Of a DNA stretch of 64,000 nt, positions 1 to 8,386 are shown piece by piece. The notes under the pieces are model-generated. The model saw nothing but the letters and a program-made list of their open reading frames with translations, made no database searches and had not been told where the DNA came from. The stretch is from NCBI GenBank assembly GCA_047947185.1, contig CP170502.1, forward strand, positions 4,154,001-4,218,000. The letters are read 5' to 3'. A program made the position numbers and the translations under genes. Numbering within the stretch: position 1 is the stretch's first letter; each line of letters opens with the position of its first letter. The stretch is from JANQJA01 sp047947185 (lineage in GTDB: Bacteria; Pseudomonadota; Gammaproteobacteria; Pseudomonadales; Azotimanducaceae).

Positions 1-1
1 A

Positions 2-703
2 GCGCTGGCGGTGGAACTGGGTGGGCATTATGTGGACCAGTTCACCTTTGCTGAACGCGCAACCGACTGGCGGGGTAACAACAACATTGCGGACAGCCTG
101 TTCAGTCAACTGGCCCTGGAGCGGTTTCCTGTTCCCAGCTGGATTGTGGTGAGCGCAGGCACCGGTGGCACCTCAGCGACAATTGGCCGCTACATTCGCT
201 ATGTCCCCGAATTGTGTGACCAGGTGAAACTGTGTGTGGTTGATCCGGAACGCTCCGTGTTTTTTGACAGTTTCATGGGCCGGCAACTGGAACCTGCTAC
301 TGGTGGCTCGCGTATTGAGGGTATTGGCCGGCCCCGGGTTGAGCCCTCTTTCCTGCCCGAAGTAATCGACGAGATGATCAAGGTGCCGGACGCGGCCAGC
401 ATTGCGGCCATTCACTGGCTGGAGCAGCGATTGGGCCGAAAGTGTGGAGGCTCAACCGGTACAAATCTGATCGGCGCCCTGCTCAAGGTCAGTGAAATGG
501 CAAAAGCGGGCGAGAGCGGCAGTGTTGTCACGCTGATCTGCGACGCCGGGGAGCGTTACCTGGAAAGCTACTACAGCGAAGACTGGGTCTCGCGGGAAGG
601 CCTGGATCTCGCGCCTTACCTGGCCGGTCTTGCCGCGTTTGAGCAGACGGGTGAATTGTGTTTGCCGGGCATTCTTTCCGGGAATCCTCACGGGGTAAGC
701 TGA
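2..703 (+). CDS. PLP-dependent cysteine synthase family protein, 5' truncated by window edge
   Basis: About 233 residues of the C-terminal part of a fold-type II PLP enzyme (CysK/CBS family). The reading frame is open to the first bases of the window, so the true start and the PLP-binding lysine lie upstream. The phosphate-cradle loop SAGTGGTSATIGRYIR is clear, and a later GGSTGTNLIGAL segment and the VTLICDAGERYL strand are typical of the family. Full-length members are about 320-370 aa, so roughly a third is missing. It probably uses O-acetylserine or a related amino acid; the substrate cannot be told. A 150-bp gap with a regulated-looking promoter separates it from the next operon. Confidence 0.85.
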   Translation, partial: ALAVELGGHYVDQFTFAERATDWRGNNNIADSLFSQLALERFPVPSWIVVSAGTGGTSATIGRYIRYVPELCDQVKLCVVDPERSVFFDSFMGRQLEPATGGSRIEGIGRPRVEPSFLPEVIDEMIKVPDAASIAAIHWLEQRLGRKCGGSTGTNLIGALLKVSEMAKAGESGSVVTLICDAGERYLESYYSEDWVSREGLDLAPYLAGLAAFEQTGELCLPGILSGNPHGVS

Positions 704-740
704 CAGGCAAGGTCACCTGGTGTAACCCTAGCCAAAAAGC

Positions 741-787
741 TGACCTGATCGAGGTCAATTGACACTGCACACGGGCAGTGCATCATT
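741..787 (+). promoter_or_regulatory. Putative promoter with two palindromic operators upstream of the BVMO operon
   Basis: TGACCT-GATCG-AGGTCA (741-757) is a perfect 6-5-6 inverted repeat. A consensus -35 hexamer TTGACA follows at 759-764. A second perfect palindrome, CACTGC-ACACGG-GCAGTG (763-780), fills the spacer. The -10 (about 782-787, ATCATT) is weak, as expected for a regulated promoter. No regulator gene is adjacent. Confidence 0.45.
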
Positions 788-853
788 GGGGTTGGCCCAA
801 TGGTGGCCGGATGAGAGCAACGAGAGATACCAGAGCAACAAGAGAGTGGACTG

Positions 854-2653
854 ATGAGCACCATTACCCCGGAAATCAAGGCAGCCCTGAAACAGAAGTA
901 CCTGGAGGAACGCGACAAACGGCTAAGGCCGGATGCCAATGAACAGTACATCAGGATAGAAGATGAGTTTGCCCATTACCTTGAAGATCCCTACGTTCCG
1001 TTCAAGGCAAGGGAACCCAAAACCGATCATGTGACCTTCGCTTTTATTGGTGGCGGTTTTGCGGGCCTGGTGACCGGGGCCCGCCTGGTGGAAAAGGGCA
1101 TCACGGATGTTCGCATCATTGAGAAGGGCGGTGATTTTGGTGGCACCTGGTACTGGAACCGTTACCCGGGCGCACAGTGTGATACGGCCGCTTTTGTCTA
1201 CATGCCCCTGCTGGAGGAAATGGGGCACATGCCAACAGAAAAATACGCGCATGCGCCGGAAATCCTCAGTCACTGCCAGAACATCGGCAACAAGTATGGG
1301 CTTTACGACAATGCCCTGTTCCACACCCAGGTGCGCGACCTGTCCTGGGATGAGGCGGCGTCAGTCTGGCGTATCAGGACCGACCGCGGGGATGACTTCA
1401 CGGCGCAGTTTGTTGGCCTCGGCACGGGGCCGTTGCATGTGCCCAAGCTGCCCGGTGTACCGGGGATCGGCAAATTCAAGGGCCATTCGTTCCACACCAG
1501 CCGCTGGGACTATGACTATACCGGCGGTGACGAGAACGGGGCCCTGATGGAAAAGCTGAAGGACAAGCGGGTGGCCCTGATTGGAACCGGCGCCACAGCC
1601 GTGCAATGTGTCCCTCACCTCGCAAAAGCCTGCAAGACACTTTATGTCTGTCAGCGAACGCCGTCATCGGTCGACGTGCGCGACAACCGGCCGATTGATC
1701 CGGACTGGTTCAGGGAAATGGCAACGCCGGGCTGGCAGCAACGTTACCTTGATAACTTTGTGCAGAACCAGCAGGGCGGTTTCGCAACAGAAGACCTTGT
1801 GCAGGATGGCTGGACTGATCTTTCGCGTCGGATTCGGGAAAAGATTATGGTACTGCCCCCGGAAGAACGTCGCGATCCGCTGAAGATGCTGGCCGCCTAT
1901 GAAGACTCGGACTTCGAGAAAATGGAGGAGATACGCGCCCGGGTTGACTCAATTGTGGCTGACAAGGAGACGGCGCAACAACTCAAGGCCTGGTATCGCC
2001 AACTGTGCAAGCGGCCATGTTTCCATGATGAATACCTGCAGGCTTTCAACGAACCGTCAACCCGCCTGGTAGATACCGACGGTCAAGGCGTGCAGGAAAT
2101 TACCGAATCCGGTGTAGTGGTGGCTGGAGTTGAGTACGAGGTGGACTGCATCATTTACGCGTCGGGTTTTGAAGTGGGAACCGGCATGGAAAGACGAGCG
2201 GGGTTTGTCCCGGTTGGCCGGGACGGTCTCAGGCTGACTGACTACTGGGCTGAGGGGATGCGGACGAAACACGGTATCCACGTACACAACTTCCCCAACC
2301 TGTTCATGCAGCAGCCAACCCAGGGTGCCATGCTGATTTCCAACGTGCCGCATAACATCGTGGATTCAGCATTGACCATTTCCCAGGTTGTGAAACACAC
2401 ACTGGATATTGGCGCCAGAGAGGTGGAGGTGACCCAGGAGGCCCAGGACGCCTGGGTGGAACTGTTGCAGTCCGGCCCGGGCAGGATGCGTGGTGCGCCA
2501 GACTGTACGCCGGGCTACTATAATAACGAGGGTGGTGGACCGCGACCGGAAGCACGCAACGATCTGGGTTATCCCGAGGGGGCTGCTGCTTACTTCAAGT
2601 ACATTGAAGGCTGGCGCAATAGCAATCAATATGAGGGACTGGCTTTCCGGTAA
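854..2653 (+). CDS. Flavin-containing Baeyer-Villiger monooxygenase (type I)
   Basis: A 599-aa FAD/NADPH monooxygenase. It has the first Rossmann motif GGGFAGL near residue 66, the BVMO fingerprint FKGHSFHTSRWD near residue 209 (FxGxxxHxxxW), and a second dinucleotide motif GTGATAVQ near 245. The roughly 50-residue N-terminal extension before the FAD motif and the total length match the long BVMO subgroup that includes cyclopentadecanone and steroid monooxygenases. It should insert oxygen next to a ketone to give an ester or lactone; the substrate is unknown. It is the first gene of a co-directional set with nitroreductase, beta-propeller and sulfatase genes. Confidence 0.9.
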   Translation: MSTITPEIKAALKQKYLEERDKRLRPDANEQYIRIEDEFAHYLEDPYVPFKAREPKTDHVTFAFIGGGFAGLVTGARLVEKGITDVRIIEKGGDFGGTWYWNRYPGAQCDTAAFVYMPLLEEMGHMPTEKYAHAPEILSHCQNIGNKYGLYDNALFHTQVRDLSWDEAASVWRIRTDRGDDFTAQFVGLGTGPLHVPKLPGVPGIGKFKGHSFHTSRWDYDYTGGDENGALMEKLKDKRVALIGTGATAVQCVPHLAKACKTLYVCQRTPSSVDVRDNRPIDPDWFREMATPGWQQRYLDNFVQNQQGGFATEDLVQDGWTDLSRRIREKIMVLPPEERRDPLKMLAAYEDSDFEKMEEIRARVDSIVADKETAQQLKAWYRQLCKRPCFHDEYLQAFNEPSTRLVDTDGQGVQEITESGVVVAGVEYEVDCIIYASGFEVGTGMERRAGFVPVGRDGLRLTDYWAEGMRTKHGIHVHNFPNLFMQQPTQGAMLISNVPHNIVDSALTISQVVKHTLDIGAREVEVTQEAQDAWVELLQSGPGRMRGAPDCTPGYYNNEGGGPRPEARNDLGYPEGAAAYFKYIEGWRNSNQYEGLAFR

Positions 2654-2658
2654 ATGAT

Positions 2659-3213
2659 TTGGACGCACTGACGGCATTACATTCCCGGGTTTCGGTACCC
2701 CGCCTGGGCGGGGCAGCGCCGGATGAGGATACGCTTGAGAACATTTTCCGCGCCGCGCTGCGGGCGCCGGATCATGCCCAGCTTCGGCCCTGGCGTTTCC
2801 TTACGATCCGGGGTGAGTCCCGTGTCCGCCTGGGTGACCTGTTTGCGGAGGCACAGGCCGGGGACGATCCGTTGATTTCAGAGGCTGCGCTTCAGAAAGC
2901 GCGCGCCAAACCACTACGGGCGCCACTGATTGTCGTGGTGATTGCATCGGTCACGCCTCATCCCAAGGTGCCGGATATCGAGCAGGTGATTTCGGCCGGT
3001 GCTGCCGCTCACAGTATGCTGGTTGCGGCACACGCACAGGGTGTGGGTGCCATGTGGCGAACAGGCGGAATGGCCTACCATGCCCGGGTTCGCGAAGGGC
3101 TGGGGCTGGATGAAGGGGAAAGTATTGTGGCTTTCCTCTACCTCGGGGAGCCTGAAGGTCGATTGCGGGATGTGGCCGGATTGCCGATTTCCGATTTTGT
3201 TCGCGAGTGGTGA
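2659..3213 (+). CDS. Nitroreductase family protein (YdjA-like)
   Basis: A 184-aa FMN-dependent nitroreductase-fold protein starting at TTG five bases after the BVMO stop. Recognisable parts are RAPDHAQLRPWRF near residue 35 (FMN phosphate region), the AGAAAHSMLVAAHAQGVGAM helix, and the terminal LYLGEPEG strand. The short single-domain form resembles E. coli YdjA. It likely reduces an electrophilic group (nitro, quinone or enone) with NAD(P)H. The tight spacing suggests translational coupling with the monooxygenase. Confidence 0.82.
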   Translation: MDALTALHSRVSVPRLGGAAPDEDTLENIFRAALRAPDHAQLRPWRFLTIRGESRVRLGDLFAEAQAGDDPLISEAALQKARAKPLRAPLIVVVIASVTPHPKVPDIEQVISAGAAAHSMLVAAHAQGVGAMWRTGGMAYHARVREGLGLDEGESIVAFLYLGEPEGRLRDVAGLPISDFVREW

Positions 3214-3214
3214 T

Positions 3215-4132
3215 ATGAGCGACAAGCAACTCTGGCCGGCCGGGAGCCGGGAAGTCACCTGGATATCCTCGGCAGCAATGCCGAATGGCACTCTGCGGAT
3301 CGCCCGGACCACTTCCGATGGCGAGTCTTCTGAAGTTACCTGGCTCACGGACTCTCCGCACAACGACTACAAGCCCGTGATCAGCATCGATGGTGCCAGA
3401 ATTGCCTTCTTCCGCACCTACCGCGAAGATCCCAGCTTTTATAAGTGGGAGAGTGCCATCTGTGTGATGGCCATGGACGGCAGCAACCTGCGGGAACTGA
3501 CGGACCATACCTACATGAATACCGAACCCTACTGGATGCGGGATGGCTCTGACAGGATCATCTGGTCGCGCATGGTGGATGCTGCGCTGGGGGAGCAGGG
3601 CACTTATGCCTTCTGGACCCGAAGTGATGCACAGCCGGGAGACGAGGAGCAGATTTCTGCCACCAATCGTGAGTGGATCAACAGCGGTCTGCGCGATGGC
3701 CGGGTATTCATCAAGCGGCAGAATGCCTACTACCTGATGCGACCCAATCCGGGTGGCCAGCCGGTTTACGAGGAGATCAGTTACCCGGACAGTTTCCACT
3801 ACCTGCACAAGGTAGTGCTTTCCAATGATGAAACGATGATTGCCTACATGAAGAAAGTAGACCCGGGTGGAGACGATTACCTGGGGTCAGAGATTGTCTA
3901 CGCGGATTTTGATGCGGGCGCCCCCGCCATCAGCAACGAGGTGGCGTTTTCGCCCCATGACGAGTCGAAGTTCAGCTGGTATGTGAGCATAGCACCGGAC
4001 AACAGTTACCTCATTTTTGCGGAAAACGGCAAGATCATGCAGTTTGACGTGGCCTCGGGCAGGACCAGGCAGTTGTCGACCCGGGCTGACATTCAGTACC
4101 GTTACCCCCTGATACTCGGAACCACTAAGTAG
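3215..4132 (+). CDS. TolB-like / PD40 beta-propeller protein
   Basis: A 305-aa protein built from TolB/WD40-like (PD40) blades. DGARIAFFRTYRED, MDGSNLRELTDHTYMNTEP and SNDETMIAYMKK are typical strand-turn motifs. The ATG at 3215 lies one base after the nitroreductase stop; a longer frame extends upstream but only inside that gene. No signal peptide is visible at this start, so it may be cytoplasmic, which is unusual for TolB-like propellers. The function is unknown; it could be a binding or lyase-type propeller acting on the same pathway as its neighbours. Confidence 0.75.
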   Translation: MSDKQLWPAGSREVTWISSAAMPNGTLRIARTTSDGESSEVTWLTDSPHNDYKPVISIDGARIAFFRTYREDPSFYKWESAICVMAMDGSNLRELTDHTYMNTEPYWMRDGSDRIIWSRMVDAALGEQGTYAFWTRSDAQPGDEEQISATNREWINSGLRDGRVFIKRQNAYYLMRPNPGGQPVYEEISYPDSFHYLHKVVLSNDETMIAYMKKVDPGGDDYLGSEIVYADFDAGAPAISNEVAFSPHDESKFSWYVSIAPDNSYLIFAENGKIMQFDVASGRTRQLSTRADIQYRYPLILGTTK

Positions 4133-4138
4133 CGCACC

Positions 4139-5668
4139 ATGGCCAGACTCATCACCATTGTTCTCCTCACAGTCACCCTCGCTTCCTGTGCGACACTGAA
4201 CCCTGACCAGCAGGGCAAATCATCCGGCCCGGGCCCCAATGTCCTGCTGATTGTGGTGGATGACCTGAACCTTGCCATTGGGGCTTATGCAGATTCATGG
4301 CCCGGGCCAGGCTACGCCTCTGCCAAAACTCCCAACATTGATCGGCTGGCCGGCCAGGGTATGCGTTTTGACCGGGCCTATGTCCAGAATCCGCTGTGTA
4401 ACCCTTCGCGCACCTCGTTCCTGAGTGGGCTGCGCCCCGCCAGCACCGACGTTTACACCGGCCAGACCCCACCCCGGCACAAGATTGGCGACCTGGCCCT
4501 CCTGCCGGAACATTTCCGGCAGCAGGGATACTTCACAGCGCGCGTGGGCAAGATTGCACACAACACCTTTGAAGATGTTGTCAGCTGGGATGTCTCCAGG
4601 TTTGCACTGTCGCGTGAGCCGGGGGTCAGGTACCACCGACCCGGTTACCTGCCGGGTATTGACCTGTCCGGCGTCAGGGATAACACCTGGGTTGAGGGCT
4701 CGGGAAACGGGATGAGCCGCGCCGAGGTGTTGGCCGCCGTTGGCCGCAGCGCCGGCCTCCCGTTGTCCTGGCGTGCAACAACAGAATCCCCCAACATGAC
4801 CCCGGACGGTACCACGGCAACCCGGGTGATCGAACTGCTGGCCGAGCACAGGACGCAGCCGTTTTTTATTGCTGCGGGTTTCCACAAGCCCCATCAGCCC
4901 TGGGTGGGCCCGGTTCAGTTTTTTGAACAGCATCCCGTTGCTGACATTGTGCTGCCACCCACCCCCGCCAACGACCTCGCTGATGTGCCGGAGCCCGCAG
5001 CGGAAATATCTGCTGATGATGCGGCCCACACCGACATTCAGCGCCGTCAGGCCATTGCGGCTTACCATGCGATGGTTTCCATGATCGACAGTTATGTTGG
5101 CCAGGTGCTTGGGGCGCTGGATGAACTGGGCCTTGCCGATTCCACTATTGTGGTCTTTACCAGCGATCATGGTTTCCAGCTTAACGAACACGGAGGACTG
5201 TGGCGCAAGACTTACCAGTTTGAGGAGTCAACCAGAGTGCCCCTGATCGTGCGGCTGCCAGGCGGCAAAAACGGCGGGCAGACCACAGCCGGCATGGTAG
5301 AGCTTGTTGACCTGTATCCAACCCTGGTTGATTTGTGTGGTCTGCCGCAACCCGCCCACGCCCTTGAGGGTACGAGCTTTCGCCCGCTGCTTGAAGCTCC
5401 CTCGCGTAACTGGAAACCTGCGGTGTTTTCCGAAACCAAACGCGAGGGGTATCACGGCAGGACCATTCGTACCAGCCGATATCGATACACCGAGTGGCGC
5501 CCACTCAATGGCCAGGGTGCTGTCCTGCGGGAACTCTACGATCTCAAGATTGATCCCAACGAATACACCAACCTTGCTGCGGTGCCCGCGCAGTTGAACC
5601 GTGTGACGGAACTCGCAGCTGCGCTTGAGGCAGACTGGCAAGCCGCGCTACCCCCCAACCTGCCGTAG
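4139..5668 (+). CDS. Lipoprotein sulfatase, iduronate-2-sulfatase-like (cysteine type)
   Basis: A 509-aa type I sulfatase. The N-terminus is a lipoprotein signal with lipobox LASC (Cys17). The formylglycine site is CNPSR near residue 87, so activity needs conversion of this Cys by a formylglycine-generating enzyme, which is not in the window. The metal-ligand stretch VVDDLN near residue 40, VGKIAHNTF and SDHGFQLNEHGG resemble iduronate-2-sulfatase and choline-sulfatase-like enzymes. It ends the BVMO operon, six bases after the propeller gene, and its 3' end overlaps the convergent cytochrome gene by 21 bp. Confidence 0.9.
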   Translation: MARLITIVLLTVTLASCATLNPDQQGKSSGPGPNVLLIVVDDLNLAIGAYADSWPGPGYASAKTPNIDRLAGQGMRFDRAYVQNPLCNPSRTSFLSGLRPASTDVYTGQTPPRHKIGDLALLPEHFRQQGYFTARVGKIAHNTFEDVVSWDVSRFALSREPGVRYHRPGYLPGIDLSGVRDNTWVEGSGNGMSRAEVLAAVGRSAGLPLSWRATTESPNMTPDGTTATRVIELLAEHRTQPFFIAAGFHKPHQPWVGPVQFFEQHPVADIVLPPTPANDLADVPEPAAEISADDAAHTDIQRRQAIAAYHAMVSMIDSYVGQVLGALDELGLADSTIVVFTSDHGFQLNEHGGLWRKTYQFEESTRVPLIVRLPGGKNGGQTTAGMVELVDLYPTLVDLCGLPQPAHALEGTSFRPLLEAPSRNWKPAVFSETKREGYHGRTIRTSRYRYTEWRPLNGQGAVLRELYDLKIDPNEYTNLAAVPAQLNRVTELAAALEADWQAALPPNLP

Positions 5669-7828
5669 CAGGGCCCGGAACCGCGGGTTCTGTGGCTGCG
5701 CAGCCACCAGGGCCTCAATATGGGGCCTGGCCTTTGCCGGCATTTGTTGCTGGAGGTACAAGGTCACAATGCCGTAACGGTAATCCGTACTAGCGGGCTC
5801 AAGCGCGATGGCCTTCAGGTAGGCGGCTTCTGCAGCGCCGGCATCACCTAACTGTTGTTGCGCCACGGCAAGGTTGTAGACCATGCGGGCATTGGTGGGT
5901 GTCAGCGCTGCGGCTTGAACAAAGTAGGGCAGGGCATCAGGAAGCTGGCCCATTTCTGTCAGTAGCAGCGCCATCGAATACTGAAGCTGGCCCTCGTCGG
6001 GTGAGATGCGAATTGCGTCCAGCAGTAGTTGCCTGGCCTCGGGATTGCGCCCGGCAGCATTCAGCAGGTAGGCGAGGTTGATGCGCGCGGGATTAAACAG
6101 GTGATCTTTGGCCAGCACGCGCCGATAGGCCTGTTCCGCTGCAGCCAGGTTACCCTGTCGCTGCTGGTACATGGCAAGGTTCATGCTGCCGGCTGGAAAA
6201 TATTCGTTGACCGTGAGGTAGACCTGGTACTCCTTGAGCGCCTCGATAAATGGCTGCTGGTTTTCCTGGGGAAGTTGTGTGGCGGTTATCCCCGCCAGGG
6301 GCTCGACTGCGGCCAGGCGAACACTGCGGTTCTCGTCTGCCAACAGTTCAACCAGGGTGCGCTGTGTCGCCCGGCTCTGCGATCCGGCAAGGGCGCTTGC
6401 AGCCGTTCGCCGAACAGTTTCATTTGGGTCGCTGGCCAGGCGTGTGAACAACTCTGATGTGGCCGTCGCACCGGCAAATGGTGCCAGGTAAAACATCGCG
6501 GCCGCACGGGTGAGGCCTGACTGGCTCTGGTCTGTGGCCAGGTTTGTGAGCCCCGCTACCGCAGTCGGTCCGGCGTGTGCGGCCAATGCCAGCACCTCTC
6601 CTTGGCGCGCCTGGCGCTTGTTGCCGTACCAGGTCGCAATATGGCTGGTTGCCCAGGTGGCGTCCCTGTCGGTATGACAGCCGTTGCAGGCATTGGGCGT
6701 GTCGAACTGCATTGAGAGGTCAGGTCGTGGAATGCGAAAGCTGTGGTCCCGCCGGAAGTCAATTTCCATGTAGTTTCGCCCGGGCATATGGCAGTTGACA
6801 CACTGCCCGGATGCCGTGCCCGGTTCATGGAAATGATGGGCTGCCGTATTGAAAGTTGTCTCATGGCACTGCAGGCAGAGGCTGTTGTCGCTGACGGGGG
6901 CTTTCAGCTGCAGGCTGTGGGGGTCATGACAGTCGCTGCAGACGACCCCCTCCCGGTACATCCTGCTCTGGAGAAACGAGCCATAGACGTAAACTTCCTC
7001 CAGGATCTGGCCATCGTCAGCGTAGGCGGGTGGCAGTGGCAGGGAGGGACTGAAGTGGTTGGTGAAATCTCCTGAGTGCGGGTAGGCCGCGGTCAGCCGT
7101 TCCCGGAGCGAGTGGCAGGCAGCACACTGGTTGATTTGCGCCTGCTGTGACGCAGAGGATGTCAGCAACAGGCTGGTCTCAGCCGCGGTTTCGGGTGAAG
7201 CCTGTGCCTCAATATGTGATCGCCCGGGACCATGACAGGCTTCACAGCTCACGTTGATGCTGGACCAGCGGGTGTCGAAACTGTCCGAGGCCGCTGAATA
7301 GTTGTGGCGCAGGTAGGTGGAATGGCAATCGGCGCACATGGTGTTCCAGTTCATGGCGCCACCGGTCCAGTGCATCCAATCGCCGGGAGCGACATCAGCT
7401 TCCGGATTCAGTTTGAACCAGCGCGCTTGCGGCACGTCCCAGGCAATGTCGAGCACCTGGCGTTTGCCGTTACCCATCTCGACCAGGTACTGCTGCAGGG
7501 GTTCCCAACCAAAGGTGTAGGAGATGACAAACGTCTGTACTGATCCGTCAGGGCCCGCAGTCTCTACCAGGTATCGATCCCCATCGCGAAAGAACCGGGT
7601 CTTTTGTTGCCTGTGTTCAAACACCTGGTTGTTGAAGTTACCGCGCACGGTTTTGGCATTCGCCGGCTGCATGGCAAGGTCGTGATGTGATCCGCGCCAG
7701 GCGGCTGTCTGTTCTGCATGGCAGCCGGCACAGGTTTCATCACCAACAAATCCGGGGTCAACGTCTGCTGCCAGGTGGAGCGGCACAAGGAGCAGCAACC
7801 CGAGAAATAGCAGTGGCAGGTTCTTCAA
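5648..7828 (-). CDS. Octaheme c-type cytochrome with HEAT-like and TPR C-terminal domains
   Basis: A 726-aa exported protein starting at TTG, with GGAA upstream and a signal peptide that ends near residue 20. The first half holds eight CXXCH haem sites: CAGCH, CADCH, CEACH, CAACH, CSDCH, CLQCH, CVNCH and CNGCH. Next comes a HEAT-like stretch (SDPNETVRRTAASALAGSQ) and then several TPRs (AEQAYRRVLAKDHLFNPARI, AYLKAIALEPASTDYRYG). It should sit in the periplasm and carry electrons while binding partners through the repeats. Multihaem TPR cytochromes of this layout are known in environmental proteobacteria but their redox partner is not established. It is monocistronic here. Confidence 0.88.
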   Translation of the reverse strand: MKNLPLLFLGLLLLVPLHLAADVDPGFVGDETCAGCHAEQTAAWRGSHHDLAMQPANAKTVRGNFNNQVFEHRQQKTRFFRDGDRYLVETAGPDGSVQTFVISYTFGWEPLQQYLVEMGNGKRQVLDIAWDVPQARWFKLNPEADVAPGDWMHWTGGAMNWNTMCADCHSTYLRHNYSAASDSFDTRWSSINVSCEACHGPGRSHIEAQASPETAAETSLLLTSSASQQAQINQCAACHSLRERLTAAYPHSGDFTNHFSPSLPLPPAYADDGQILEEVYVYGSFLQSRMYREGVVCSDCHDPHSLQLKAPVSDNSLCLQCHETTFNTAAHHFHEPGTASGQCVNCHMPGRNYMEIDFRRDHSFRIPRPDLSMQFDTPNACNGCHTDRDATWATSHIATWYGNKRQARQGEVLALAAHAGPTAVAGLTNLATDQSQSGLTRAAAMFYLAPFAGATATSELFTRLASDPNETVRRTAASALAGSQSRATQRTLVELLADENRSVRLAAVEPLAGITATQLPQENQQPFIEALKEYQVYLTVNEYFPAGSMNLAMYQQRQGNLAAAEQAYRRVLAKDHLFNPARINLAYLLNAAGRNPEARQLLLDAIRISPDEGQLQYSMALLLTEMGQLPDALPYFVQAAALTPTNARMVYNLAVAQQQLGDAGAAEAAYLKAIALEPASTDYRYGIVTLYLQQQMPAKARPHIEALVAAQPQNPRFRALLRQVGG

Positions 7829-7839
7829 GCAATAAATTC

Positions 7840-8226
7840 CTATCGACCACCGCCAAGCGCTTTGATCAGACCGGCTGCAGCGGCGCTGTCGGCATATTCC
7901 CGGAGTGAGGTGATTTTCCCGTCAGCGACATCCGCAACCACGCAGACCGTCATGTGCAGCAGGCCGCCATCGGGCAGTGTGCCGCAAACGTCGTGCTCCT
8001 CAACAAACCCCGTGGCCGTATCGGCACGCACCGCGTTTTCATACCGAAAGTCGGGTACAGCCCGTTTGACCGCAGCAGCAAATCTGGCGAGCGCCGCGCG
8101 GTCCATGGGTGGCCCACCATTCTGGCTGGCCGCCAGGTCCTCGCTGCAGAGCGACTCTATGGCCGCCTGGTCGCCGGCCCCTGTTGCCGTAAAAAAAGCG
8201 ACTGCCAGCTCGCTGTGGTTTCCCAT
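7840..8226 (-). CDS. SnoaL-like / NTF2-fold protein
   Basis: A 128-aa polyketide-cyclase or ketosteroid-isomerase-like protein from the ATG at 8226, chosen because GGGAG lies six bases upstream. A longer frame reaches 8304 but runs into the relic described at 8248-8350. The family pattern is seen in VAFFTATGAGDQAAIESL, FVEEHDVCGTLPDGG and a final DGKITSLREYAD strand, which is strongly conserved in SnoaL-like proteins. It may be a small isomerase, hydrolase or binding protein; the substrate is unknown. It lies just upstream of the cytochrome gene with 11 bp between them. Confidence 0.75.
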   Translation of the reverse strand: MGNHSELAVAFFTATGAGDQAAIESLCSEDLAASQNGGPPMDRAALARFAAAVKRAVPDFRYENAVRADTATGFVEEHDVCGTLPDGGLLHMTVCVVADVADGKITSLREYADSAAAAGLIKALGGGR

Positions 8227-8247
8227 ACCTAACTCCCACTTCAGATT

Positions 8248-8350
8248 CATTGTGATGATAACGGTAAACCTGGACTCCCGCTTGGTTTCGCCGTGCAGGC
8301 TCATTTAACAAAATTCGGACTCAGGCGATTTCCGGCATGTTTTCTTGTGC
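8248..8350 (+). pseudogene. Decayed copy of a metal-efflux promoter and copL-like gene start
   Basis: 8248-8280 matches 36327-36359 with only a few mismatches (shared core CGGTAAAC-TGGACTC). 8309-8350 matches 36386-36427 (AAATTCGG, AGGCGATT, GGCATGTTTTCT). In the intact copy these flank a MerR-type operator and the start of the CopL-like gene. Here the operator arms are gone, the position equivalent to the start codon reads ACA, and no open frame continues. It is a relic of a duplicated or lost metal-resistance locus. Confidence 0.6.
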
Positions 8351-8386
8351 AGGCGGTGCTGGCGACGCTGCTCATCATCATTGCTT

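Noticed and set aside
2951..3808. 285-aa open frame antisense to the nitroreductase and propeller genes
   Set aside because: Overlaps two well-supported genes and resembles no family.
8248..8350. Functional second metal-responsive promoter
   Set aside because: The -10 position and the operator dyad are lost and no open frame follows.
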